64,000 nucleotides of DNA from Petunia secreta (lineage: Eukaryota; Streptophyta; Magnoliopsida; Solanales; Solanaceae): positions 10,992,001-11,056,000 of the forward strand of contig JARKIP010000064.1 of the NCBI GenBank assembly GCA_029990175.1. The letters run 5' to 3'. Made by a program: the position numbers and the translations under genes. The notes beneath the pieces were generated by a model that was given only the letters and a program-made list of their open reading frames with translations, did not search any database and was not told the origin of the DNA. This document shows, in pieces, positions 10,253 through 21,745 of the stretch. Position 1 is the first letter of the stretch. Each line of letters starts with the position of its first letter.

Positions 10253-12803
10253 TGTTACACCTCGTATGTTCAAAGTGAGGTATATCGTTCTAATGACATG
10301 TTAAGAATGATTTAAGTGATTTTAAAGTCATAATTGGATCATATATGACTTTTATATGTTGAATATAAAGGTTGGGAAAAATCAGATTTAAGTTGCGTAA
10401 AAACCGACTAAGGATTTGCCTTTTAATGGAGCTTTTTCAGCAATTAATTCCGTGTGTTATATGAGGTCTTTTGAAAACATATGATATACCAAATTGAAGG
10501 TCTTGGAGCTTATTTTCCAAAACTTTTGATGTTTTGTTCATACAATATCTGGATAAAAAGATATGAGTATCAGAAGTCAGACCAGAAAAAGGGACATAAG
10601 CGCCAAAAAGGGCTAGAAATGAAATGTTTTTGTTATAAAAGAGAAATTATTCATTTTCTCGAAATGTTCCACAAAACCCACGATATAAACAGACCTCTCT
10701 GGATTTGAATCCATTTTTTTTTAATTTTGAAGAAACCACATCAATTTTGACTCGAAACGGAAGACGGATTGCGTCAAAACGCTCTACGCGATTAGGGTAA
10801 CATTATGCTACCTTCAATTTCGTCTGTAGTTTGAGTTTCAGAATTACTTCATAGCTAAGTAAAGTACCTAAATTCTATTTTATGGCTTTTTTAAGCTTTA
10901 GAAGGTGTGGAATTCAAAGGAAACAAAGTATAGGAGCTAGAATCATCAAAGGTATGTAAGACTAAACCTTTCTTTTGGCAAGGCATGTATCTTTTAGCTT
11001 TTGAAGCTTTTCTTAGTTCTAATCTTAGCGTTTCTTGTGAAAACCTTGTATGGTACCAAGGAAACCTTGTATATACTTAAGTTGGTACTAAAATCTAAGG
11101 TGAAAGACGTCCAAATCAGCAAGACAAAACGTTTTAAAATCTGGAAAATTATTTTGATCTTTGGACAGTTGTTAGTATATTGATCATAACTCCTTGTACA
11201 AAATTGATATTAAGATGATTTAAGAATCCCCAGAATCCTAAGATATATATCTACATCTTTCATGCAGACCATGAAGTCTATATCTTTGATTTACACTCTG
11301 AAAATTAGGTTGAAAGTCAGGACAGTGGTGCTGTCCAGACATTCTATCTGTGGATGAGTTATGTCATCCAGTTGTCTCATCTTGTTATCCGTTTAACATA
11401 TTTTTGTTATCAGTTTATCCGGGTATCCATTCCCGTGTATAGTATAGTGTTGGTTCTGTTTTGCATATCATCCAGTTTCAGACAAAACTCTGCCGAAATT
11501 TTTATAGAAATTCAAAGAGTTGGACAAATTCTGAGTTCTAGGTTTTGTCTATAATTCCTTTCAGAGTTTTCTTATCATTCCTTTGAGTCCATATCTATTG
11601 TTGCCACATGTGTTATGCCTCATACATGCTTATGCTTATATTGTGATCATGTTATATGTGATTTGGAGTTCCCCATAGAGGCTGGACATTGGACACACAG
11701 TCCGGTCGCGTGTGATACTACCCGTCTGGGGGATACAGCCCCTCTGGTTCAGGCGGGAGTTGAAACACCTACTGTGACCGGGTGTCATTCACACACTCTG
11801 ACCAGAGAGACTAGATATTACTGGCTGGGGGGGACATAGCCCATAACACCCGCCAGGTTTGTTATATACGCGTATATAGCCACAGTATGCACTGCATGAT
11901 TATACATGAGGCTAGTTCAGGTTTTTCAGTTACCTGATTTGGGGGGATACAGCCCATAACACCAGACAAGTATTAGTCCAGGTTTTCAGTTAGCTGATTT
12001 GGGGGGATATAGCACATAACACTAGACAGGTACCAGTTCAGATAACAGTTCAGTTTTAGCTCAGTACCAGTTATCAGTTCTCAGTTATCAGTCACCAGTT
12101 CTTAGCGTCAGTATCAGTTGATAGCTATTAGATCAAGTTTCTAGTTACCAGTTATCAGTCATATTACAGTTATTTATCAGTATAGTTCAGCTCAGTCTTC
12201 AGTTTCAGATTCAGCTAGACTTCAGTTTATATTCAGATCATGTTTAGTACGTTCTTCAGATTTCCAGCTATACTGCTATGCTCCAGCTGATATTTACATA
12301 TTTATATTCCAGCCTTACAGTTTCATTCAGCTACGATATATTATATGCTCATGCCTTACATACTTGGTACATATCGTACTCACGCCCTTTTGCTGGGGCG
12401 CTGCGTTTCATGCCGCGCAGGTGCAGATAGATCAATGCTTGGACCACGTTTGTAGGCCATCTATCAGCTATTGGAGTCACTCTGCTTACTCCCGGAGTTA
12501 CTTATCTTTTTATATGTGTACAGTCAACCAGATTGGGTATGTCGGGGCCTTGTCCCGTCCTTTGTATATTCAGTTCAGCACTCTTAGAGGCCTGTAGATA
12601 TGTCCCTGTGTGGTTCTGTCAGTATGCTATGTATCGGCTTATGTTAGCCTTGTCAGCCTTTTGTATTGCATTATACTTATCAGTTAGGTCTGTGCTTATT
12701 CTGTTTATCAGTTCTATTCATGATTAGTAGATTATCAGCAGGATTGGTGATGATCGACACTTAGTGTTGGTCATCCGTCGCGGCCCTGTGTTGGGTCGTG
12801 ACA
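10253..12803 (+). mobile_element. 3' LTR of the Tekay-like element
   Basis: The LTR runs from TGTTACACCTCG to GGGTCGTGACA, about 2,551 bp, a long LTR typical of Tekay/Del elements. Inside are three to four copies of a GGGGGGATACAGCCCATAACACC-like motif (near 11,725, 11,825, 11,940 and 12,000), followed by a low-complexity stretch built on CAGTTATCAG (12,040-12,240). ORFs in this span are chance frames. Confidence 0.8.
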
Positions 12804-13185
12804 ATTATTTCACTTAGGAGTGTTGGAAAACTACAAATACCACACTTAGCCTATTCATTTAAAAACTTAGCTTGTATGAACATTTGAGAAGAGAGAATTA
12901 GAGAAGGCCGAGCCTTTCTAGTCCGAAGTTTGAAGCTTCGTGAATCTTGTACGAGTTGGAATCTATGGATATTCATCGCTAGTGTGAATTCCTTGTAAGG
13001 TTCGAGTTTCATTTTTTCCTTTTGGATAATTAAATTCATGTCTTGAAACCAATTATCCGTTCTTTCTTCTCATTTCTTGTCTCCCCAATCCTTGTTTCCC
13101 GATATCTTCATTGATATCGCATATCTTACTTTATCGCTTCCGCACTTTTATATCTTTGTTTGCTTCCGCTAGTTTAGATTGCATC
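12804..13185 (+). mobile_element. LTR-like fragment, family not recognised
   Basis: About 380 bp between the Tekay-like LTR and a MITE fragment. It ends ...TTAGATTGCATCA, a plausible LTR terminus, and has the U5-like pyrimidine-rich texture of plant LTR ends. No partner LTR is visible, so this is a guess from texture and position. Confidence 0.35.
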
Positions 13186-13525
13186 AGAAGGCGAAGAGCG
13201 AAATAGTAAATTGGTGTTTGAAATAATGGAGCAGATGAGCTGAAAGCTACACAAGTAGAAGAAGACTAGGGTTTGAGGTTTTTAAGTTCCAACTAAGAGT
13301 AAATAAATATACTATTTTTATATACAAAGCACAAAATAGTAAACTTAAAAACCTTATTAGGTTGTTCGTTTAATCGATAAGAAAATGTACAAAACCGACA
13401 ACCGAACCGATAATCCAATAAATTTTATTTAAATACCGTTAAATAAGCGATAACTCAATAACCCAATACCAATAATCCAATAGCTTTTTATTGGTTTTAA
13501 ACCGAAAAATACACCGTCGTAGACA
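13186..13525 (-). mobile_element. fragment of a hAT-like MITE (same family as 37,685-38,703)
   Basis: On the - strand it matches the MITE at 37.7-38.7 kb in two blocks: the terminal CGGTTTAAA...TTGGATTATTGGTATTGGGTTATTG region, and an internal block beginning GAAATAGTAAATTGG. At 13,268-13,278 the sequence is uninterrupted at the point where the other copy carries a TRIM insertion. The far end is cut off at about 13,185. Confidence 0.65.
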
Positions 13526-13668
13526 CAACTATTATTTTCTCATTTCCTGTTATCAATGAAGTATAACAAATTTTTTTTTGTCTCATTTGAATACAATGAA
13601 TTTCCAAATTCAGTCATCAGTCAATTCTTTTTTCCCATGGCATTGGTGTTGCAATACGAATTGGGTGC

Positions 13669-14507
13669 TGTTGGGTTTTTTGGAATGTGAAGAGTGTGAA
13701 TGGAAAATGGGTGGAAAGATGAAAAGGTTCCTTTTAGTAGGGAAATGCACTTTCTCCCATATTGGTAGAGGAAAAGGCTTTTGTTGGGTTTAAATAGAGA
13801 TTTAGTTCTCTTAGCTCTTAAAAGGGTTGAGAAGAAGGGAAGCCTCGCGCCGTCGTCGTCGCTCGCTCGCTTCGGATTCGGTCAATTGATATGATTGATT
13901 GACTTAATTTTTTGGACCAACAAAAATTAAAAATATTAATTAATTAATAATTTATTATTAATATTTAATATTAAATTTGTTTGTGTAACAGGAATCTGAA
14001 TGGATTAGTCAGATTAATTCTTCCTCCACGTTTTCTCACGTTTTCCCATTAATTAATAATTCATTATTAATAGTTAGTAGGAACAGCCATTAGTGGTAGT
14101 GAATTAAGCCATTAGTGATAGTGAATTCAGAAATTAGTGGTTGTGTCTCTTCATATTTTTCCCATGGCTATATAAACTGGTCAGTCATCAACCTTTTAAC
14201 ACACACTAAACACATACAGAAAACATATCTCACTGCATTCCCTCTCTTTCTGCATATTAAGTAAGTCGTGTGGTTTGCTCCGTTTCTTTGTGTTCGCAGT
14301 GTTCTACCATTTGAATTGCCGCTACGGTAGAACTGTTATCCCGTTCCATCCTGGAGAAATTAACCCGTGAACCTTGGGCATTGTGAGGGGGTTAGATTTC
14401 TTAAGGAGACACAAGTAAATTGTGGGCTCGGGATCTTCCCCTAAGCACTGATTATATACATATCTGTTTTTGTATTTTCTGATTTATTTTTTAACGCAGG
14501 AACAACA
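13669..14507 (+). mobile_element. 5' LTR of the complete copia
   Basis: TGTTGGGTTTTTTGG to GGAACAACA. A TATATAAAC promoter box lies near 14,169-14,177, followed by the transcript start region (CACACACTAAACACA). No initiator-Met priming site follows the LTR, so the primer is unknown to me. Confidence 0.85.
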
Positions 14508-14573
14508 AGCTTAAGAAATCTATGTTATTTATTTTCTGCGCTTAAATAAATATTGTTTAAGGAGACTGGTTAA

Positions 14574-14735
14574 GGAGACTAAAACCTTTGTGGTTTTCTA
14601 CTCCTATACTGTATATTAATCTGCTTGTGGAGACTAAAACCTTCGTGGTTTTTCTACTCCTAATTACTGTTAAATAATCTGTTTGTGGAGACTAAAAGCC
14701 TTCGTGGTTTTTCTACTCCAATTGTTTAAACAGTT
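14574..14735 (+). repeat. three tandem repeats in the copia leader
   Basis: Units begin GGAGACTAAAA at 14,574, 14,629 and 14,687 (period 55 then 58 bp). Each contains CTTCGTGGTTTTTCTACTCC or a close variant. They lie between the 5' LTR and the gag ATG. Confidence 0.8.
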
Positions 14736-14772
14736 TATTGATATTGTTTCTGCTTGTGTCATTTTGACAGAG

Positions 14773-17700
14773 ATGACAAACGAAGTGGATCCAACTGTCC
14801 CTGTTGTGAGTACTAATGCTACCACAGATTCCGGTGCTGCTGGGCCTAGCCGTGCTGCTGCTGCAACGGTTATGCCACCTGCAGAAAAACCGGGGAAGTT
14901 TTCTGGTGTGGACTTTAAAAGGTGGCAGCAAAAGATGTTCTTTTATCTGGCCACCTTAAGCCTGCAAAGGTTTATTAAGGAGGATGCTCCAGTCCTGACT
15001 GATGAAACACCTGAAAACGAACGCTTCCTTGTGATTGAGGCTTGGAAGCATTCTGACTTCCTAAGCAAGAATTATATTCTAAGTGGCTTGGAAGATGACT
15101 TGTACAACGTTTACAGTAATGTTGAAACGTCTAAGAAACTGTGGAATGCTCTAGAAAAGAAATATAAGACTGAAGACGCTAGACTGAAGAAATTTGTGGC
15201 TGCCAAATTTCTGGATTATAAAATGGTGGATAACAAATATGTTGTGTCCCAAATCCAAGAACTTCAAGTCATTATCCATGATCTCCTTGCTGAAGGTTTG
15301 ATCCTGATTAATACTTATGTTAAAAGTATTAGTTATATTGTTGCTAACAAACTTTTCTTTGAAAGCGTTTCAAGTTGCAGCCATGATTGAAAAGTTACAT
15401 CCATTATGGAAGGACTTTAAAAATTACTTGAAACATAAGCACAAGGAGATGACCCTCGAAGATTTGATTGTACACTTAAGGATTGAAGAAGACAACAAAT
15501 CTGCTGAGAAGAAAGCTCGTGGAAATGCTACAATAGCGGGAGCAAATATTGTTGAGCATACTCCAAATCAAAATAAGAGAAAGAAGCCTTCTGGAGGGAA
15601 GACCAACTCAAGCAAGAAAAAGTTCAAGGGAAATTGCTACAACTGTGACAAGAGTGGACATAAGTCCGCAGACTGTCGTGCTGCAAAGAAGGACATGAAA
15701 AAGGAAAAAGGTCAAGCAAACATGGTTGAAGAGAATAAATTGGCCCAAGGAGTGCAAGACATTGATTTATGTGCTATGATTTCTGAATGCAACTTAGTTG
15801 GAAATCCTAAAGAATGGTGGATTGATTCAGGAGCCACCCGCCATGTTTGTGTTGTGAAGGAAGCCTTTGCTTCATATGCTCCTGCTGGACCTGATGAGGC
15901 GCTCTCTATGGGCAATTCTGCAACGGCCAAAATTGAAGGATATGGAAAGATATTCCTCAAGATGACGTCTGGCAAGGTAGTGACTATGAACAATGTTCTT
16001 TACGTTCCTGAAATAAAGAAGAACTTGGTGTCTACTGCACTTCTCGTTAAAAACGGGTTTAAGTGTGTGTTTGTTTCTGACAAAGTTGTAATAACTAAGA
16101 ATGAGTTGTATGTAGGAAAAGGTTACCTGACTGAGGGCCTTTCCAAACTCAATGTAATGGTCGTTGACACTATGAATAAAATTGCAGCTTCTTCTTATTT
16201 ACTTGAGTCAAATAATTTATGGCATTCTCGTTTGGGACATCTCAATTATAAAACCTTGCGAAAAATGATCAATTTGGAAGTATTGCCTAAATTTGATTGC
16301 TCTAAGTCAAAATGTCAAATATGTGTTGAGTCTAAATACACTAAACACCCTTACAAGTCAATTGAAAGGGATTCTGAACCATTAGACTTAATTCATACGG
16401 ATATTTGTGACATGAAGTCAATACCATCTCGCGGTGGAAAGAAGTATTTCATAACTTTTATTGACGATAGCACTCATTACTGTTATGTTTATTTACTTAG
16501 TAGTAAAGATGAGGCAATTGACGCATTCGAGCAATACAAAAATGAAGTTGAAACGCAACTTAACAAAAAGATCAAAAGGATAAGAAGTGATAGGGGTGGA
16601 GAATATGAATCTCCTTTTGAACAAATATGTTTAGAATATGGCATTATTTATCAAACAACTGCCCCTTACACGCCTCAATCTAATGGGATTGCGGAAAGGA
16701 AAAATCGAACATTAAAGGAGATGATGAATGCCTTGTCAATAAGTTCGGGTCTACCCCAGAACTTGTGGGGGGAAGCTATATTCACGGCTAATCAAATACT
16801 CAATCGAGTTCCCCATAGCAAAACACTTTCCATTCCATATGAAAAATGGAAAGGAAGGAAGCCCAACTTGAATTACTTCAAAGTGTGGGGGTGTTTGGCA
16901 AAAGTGCAAGTCCCAAAACCCAAAAGGGTTAAGATTGGACCGAAAACAGTTGATTGTGTTTTCATTGGGTATGCTATAAACAGTAAAGCATATCGGTTTC
17001 TGGTTCATAAATCAGAAAATCCCGACATTCATGTTAATACGGTGATGGAATCAGATAGTGTTGAATTCTTTGAAACTATATATCCGTATAAGAAGGAATT
17101 GGAGTCAGTTGGTGAAAGATCCAAACGACCTCGGGAAGGAACCAAAGGAAATTCACCAAATGAGGAAGAACCAAGACGGAGCAAGCGTCAAAGAACTTCT
17201 ACTTCATTTGGAGATGACTTTGTCACTTTTCTTTTGGAAAATGAGCCTCGGACGTTTAAAGAAGCTATGTCTTCTTCAGACTCTCCTTTTTGGAAAGAGG
17301 CAGTCAATAGTGAAATAGAATCTATTTTGAGCAACCATACTTGGGAGTTGGTTGATCTTCCTCCTGGAAATAAACCATTAGGTTCTAAGTGGATTTTCAA
17401 AAGGAAAATGAAAACTGATGGCACTATTGACAAATACAAGGCAAGGCTTGTTGTTAAAGGCTATAGACAACAAGAAGGTCTTGACTGCTTTGACACATAC
17501 TCGCCGGTAACCAGAATTACATCCATACGTATGTTAATAGCATTATCCGCTGTATATGGTCTTGAAATCTATCAAATGGACGTTAAAACAGCGTTCTTAA
17601 ACGGGGATTTGGAGGAAGAAATTTACATGGAACAACCTGAAGGGTTTGTGGTTCCGGGTAAAGAAAAGATGGTGTGTAAACTTGTTAAGTCGTTTTATGG

Positions 17701-18800
17701 ACTAAAACAAGCACCTAAACAATGGCATGCGAAATTTGATCATAAAATGTTGTCAAATGGCTTTAACATTAACGAGTGTGACAAATGTATTTACATTAAG
17801 AACACTCCTAATTATGTAGTCATTGTTTGCTTATATGTGGACGACATGTTGATAATGAGCAATAATATTGCCAATATAAATGCTATGAAACGCATGCTGA
17901 CTAGAAAATTTGATATGAAAGACTTAGGAGTTGCCGACTTAATTCTGGGTGTTAAGATCCATAGGACTCCTCAAGGTCTGGCTTTGTCTCAATCTCACTA
18001 CATCAATAGTGTGCTTGAAAAATTTAAATATTTGGATTTTAAAGTTTCAAAGACTCCTATTGATGTAAACCTTGCTCTTAAAAAGAACAAAGGTCAAAGC
18101 ACGTCGCAACGGGATTATGCTCGTGTTTTGGGAAGTTTGATGTACATCATGAATTGTACTCGTCCAGATATAGCTTGTGCTATAAGTAAACTAAGTCGAT
18201 ACACGAGTAATCCCAATCAAACTCATTGGATGGCAATGAAACGTGTTTTGGGATATTTAAAATACACCCAAGACTTTGCATTGCATTACAACAAGTATCC
18301 TGCAGTCATTGAAGGATATTGTGATGCCAATTGGATCACCGGCACAACTGATTCTAAGTCCACAAGTAGATATATTTTCGCACTTAGTGGAGGAGCGGTG
18401 TCTTGGAAATCGTCCAAGCAAACGTGTATTGCCCGCTCTACAATGGAAGCTGAATTTATAGCTTTAAGCCGGTGAAGAAGCTGAATGGCTTCGGAACTTT
18501 TTGGAAGACATTACGTTCTGGCCTAAACCGTTGACACCAATTTGTATACATTGTGATAGTCAATCGGCTATAGGACGAGCTAGGAATGTCATGTATAACG
18601 GTAAGAATCGTCACATACGACGAAGGCATAAAACCGTTAGGGACCTACTCTCTAGAGGAATTATCACCATTGATTACGTGAAGTCAAGGGATAATGTATC
18701 GGATCCGCTTACAAAAGGCCTAACTAGAGAGGCGGTTGAGTGTTCATCGAAGGGAATGGGACTATGGCCAAGGACAAGTCATCACGGCGGTAACTCTATC
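14773..18800 (+). pseudogene. copia gag-pol polyprotein with two frame breaks
   Basis: The ATG at 14,773 opens MTNEVDPTVPV. The gag domain follows (PGKFSGVDFKRWQQKMFFYL), and the frame breaks near 15,326-15,365, where a 40-nt segment is out of frame. Beyond it: zinc knuckle CYNCDKSGHKSADC (15,638), protease WWIDSGATRHVC, pre-integrase HSRLGHLNYKTL, integrase FIDDST / IRSDRGGEYE / NGIAERKNRTLKE, RT with VKTAFLNGDLEEE and YVDDMLI (near 17,835), and RNase H. A second break near 18,468-18,475 (a TGA after ALSR) puts the RNase H end in another frame from about 18,470 to 18,803. An upstream in-frame ATG at 14,683 lies in the leader repeats and is less likely the start. Confidence 0.85.
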
Positions 18801-18803
18801 TAG

Positions 18804-19361
18804 GAGACTGGAGATCCCAAGAACTAGGTTCAAGGAGAATACAAAGTTGTGTATGACAGTCCAACATTGTCAATTAAATGTTTGGTCCATTCTCGTGATG
18901 AGACAATGTTCAAGTACCAAGGATAAAATGCTAGAGGCATTTTTTAATGATTATCTAAGCTTGATATTGTAATTATCAAACAGTGTATATCTATAGGATT
19001 ACGCGTTTAGAAATCACCTATGTAAGTGTGAAGTGGAAGCCGCTTCGAGGAGAATTCGGTATGGCTAGTTCTCTAAGCACTTATGAAACCAGGCGGTGTT
19101 CATGGCTGAAACGAACACAACAGTGAGAACCAAAGACGGTTAAGGGTTAGTTGTGTGACTTACGTTGTCTAGGTATACACCAAAGCTCAATGGTTCAAAG
19201 ATATTAAATCTACCGATTGACCAAGTATATCTGATGTATGTTCACTACGGAAAGTTCAAAGGGAAACCTACTTATCCCGATGCAACTAATTCTTTCTTGC
19301 AAATCACACAAGTCTGTCATGCATATTTCCAATATAGCCATTCCCCATTCATGTGGGAGAT
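18804..19361 (+). other. copia 3' untranslated region
   Basis: Non-coding stretch between the RNase H end and the polypurine tract. No further domain is visible. Confidence 0.6.
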
Positions 19362-20241
19362 TGTTGGGTTTTTTGGAATGTGAAGAGTGTGAATGGGAAA
19401 TGGGTGGAAAGGTGAAAAGGTTCCTTTTAGTAGGGAAATGCACTTTCTGAAAAGGTTCCTTTTAGTAGGGAAATGCACTTTCTCCCATATTGGTAGAGGA
19501 AAAGGCTTTTGTTGGGTTTAAATAGAGATTTAGTTCTCTTAGCTCTTAAAAGGGTTGAGAAGAAGGGAAGCCTCGCGCCGTCGTCGTCGCTCGCTCGCTC
19601 GCTCGCTTCGGATTCGGTCAATTGATATGGTTGATTGACTTAATTTTTTGGACCAACAAAACTAAAAATATTAATTAATTAATAATTTATTATTAATATT
19701 TAATATTAAATATGTTTGTGTAACAGGAATCTGAATGGATTAGTCAGATTAATTCTTCCTCCACGTTTTTCCACGTTTTCCCATTAATTAATAATTCATT
19801 ATTAATAGTTAGTGGGAACAGCCATTAGTGGTAGTGAATTCAGCCATTAGTGGTAGTGAATTCAGAAATTAGTGGTTGTGTCTCTTCATATTTTTCCCAT
19901 GGCTATATAAACTGGTCAGTCATCAACCTTTCAACACACACTAAACACAGACAGAAAACATATCACTGCATTCCCTCTCTTTCTGCATATTAAGTAAGTC
20001 GTGTGGTTTGTTCCGTTTCTTTGTGTTCGCACTGTTCTACCGTTTGAATTGCCGCTACGGTAGAACTGTTATCCCGTTCCATCCTGGGAGAAATTAACCC
20101 GTGAACCTTGGGCATTGTGAGGGGGTTAGATTTCTTAAGGAGACACAAGTAAATTGTGGGCTCGGGATCGTCCCCTAAGCACTGATTATATACATATCTG
20201 TTTTTGTATTTTCTGATTTATTTTTGAATGCAGGAACAACA
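19362..20241 (+). mobile_element. 3' LTR of the complete copia
   Basis: It follows a short purine tract (GTGGGAGAT). It is nearly identical to the 5' LTR but longer, mainly because a 35-bp unit (GAAAAGGTTCC...CACTTTCT) is tandemly duplicated at 19,414-19,448 and 19,449-19,483. A CGCT microsatellite near 19,590 is also longer by two units. Confidence 0.9.
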
Positions 20242-20391
20242 GGTGCTTGTGAAAGATGCCATAGCACACATGCCTTAGAGTCAAAGTCATCTCAACTCTT
20301 TTAGTTTGTGAGTTTTTTGCTTTTTAACTTTAAATATGCTCTTTTCTGAAAACATGGATTAATTTATTTTCTCTGGGGTGTGAGTCAAACC

Positions 20392-21177
20392 TATACCTGT
20401 CAATTTGGCCGGACTAGCTCGGTACCGGATCGGATCGGACCAGTAAAAGACCGAACTGAACTGGATCAGTTCATTATAAACAGTTCAGAACAAGGAGGAA
20501 GCTTGTTGCGGGCCGAGTTGGGCTTTAAAAAAAAGACCGGTTAGCCTGGACCGGTAAAAGATCGGTCTTTAATCCACCGGTGAATCGGACCAGACCGGTT
20601 TGGGTGCTTAATCATAAGCAATTCTTTTTTGTCATATACCATGATTGATATTACTGTTTCCTTTTCCATAGTTATTTTTTCATGCACAGCCACCCCCAGT
20701 TGTCATGGAGCTTCAACTACTTTCTTACTTTTTCTATTAAAACGAACAATCTGTAAGCTGTTGTGTGAGCATATAGTGCCATTTCTGGACATTCATTTCT
20801 TGTCAAATGGAATATTCCTTTTTTATAAATATTTTATTTGTAGTCAAAATTTTGTTTCAAAATTTGGGGTGAGGAAGCTACTGAACTGCAAAATAATCAA
20901 TGATTACGAGTGATTGAATTCTTTGGTGTCTTCACAGTTTAGCACCATTCACTGTATACGTGGGTTATCTATCTCAGTTAAAATATGAAAAATGAGGGGA
21001 AAAAATTCGGACCGGTGCTTAATAGGCTACGGCCAAGCCGGGCTTAAAATTTTTGAAAGAAAAACCGATTCGGACTGGATCAGTAATGGCCTAGACCGAA
21101 CCGGACCGAGACCGAAACCGGTGAGCCAACCCTTAACGGGCCAGTTCGGGCCGATCCTGGCCCGATTGACAGGTATA
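20392..21177. mobile_element. hAT-type non-autonomous DNA transposon with 8-bp TSD
   Basis: Both ends are inverted copies of TATACCTGTCAAT. The flanks are a perfect 8-bp duplication, GTCAAACC, at 20,384-20,391 and 21,178-21,185. The 8-bp TSD points to the hAT superfamily. Both subterminal regions (about 200 bp each) are rich in ACCGG/CCGGT motifs in opposing orientation, while the middle is AT-rich and without coding capacity. Short ORFs inside are chance. Confidence 0.85.
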
Positions 21178-21414
21178 GTCAAACCCCAAAAACAAAAACG
21201 AAAAAAACAAAACAAAAACAAGATAGCGTTGTCTTCTCATATCAAATTTCGATCTCTTCCGCTCCTTCTTCGAACGTCGTATTAGCATAATCAAGGAGAA
21301 AAGATTACTTCTGCCTCTTGTTTTAAGAAAATTTTAACCAAGTTTATCTATTTTGTAATTGAAGTTATGATCATAAATTGTGATTTTTATGAATACGTAT
21401 AGCATATTAAGATA

Positions 21415-21454
21415 TACACGCGATTACCTTGAAGACTAGTTAAATTAAATTGAT

Positions 21455-21510
<56 letters not shown>

Positions 21511-21624
21511 ATTAGAGTAGATACATGGTGTGCATGTTGTTGTGTTTCCTTCAATAAGGGAGGTAAGTATAAGAGGGTACACGTGATTATCTTGAAGACT
21601 AGTTAAATTAAATTGATGGATCTA

Positions 21625-21662
<38 letters not shown>

Positions 21663-21732
21663 TTGATTACAGTAGATACATGGTGTGTTGTTGTGTTTCG
21701 TTCAATAATGGAGGTAATTAGTATAAGAGGGT
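21415..21732. repeat. tandem duplication carrying TA microsatellites
   Basis: Unit 1 (21,415-21,577) and unit 2 (21,578-21,732) share TACACG-GATTA-CTTGAAGACTAGTT, then a TA run (about 52 bp in unit 1, about 31 bp in unit 2), then GTAGATACATGGTGTG. Unit 2 is slightly diverged. Confidence 0.85.
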
Positions 21733-21745
21733 GATCTGTTAGGAA

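Larger units (their letters stand above)
9194..12803 (+). mobile_element. Ty3/gypsy chromovirus (Tekay/Del-like), 3' part only
   Basis: This has a 5'-truncated integrase with chromodomain, a polypurine tract and a 2.55-kb LTR. The left break coincides with the SIRE-like LTR, so the rest of the element probably lies left of the window beyond the nested insertions. Confidence 0.8.
13669..20241 (+). mobile_element. complete Ty1/copia retrotransposon, Tork-like
   Basis: Two LTRs (839 and 880 bp) flank one gag-pol region. The element is bounded by a perfect 5-bp TSD, GGTGC at 13,664-13,668 and 20,242-20,246. Total length is 6,573 bp. It is complete in structure but defective in coding, with breaks in gag and in RNase H. 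The Tork assignment rests on the style of the gag and integrase sequence and is moderate. Confidence 0.9.

Noticed and set aside
20992..21285. 97-codon ORF.
   Set aside because: It overlaps the end of the hAT MITE and its flank; no domain.
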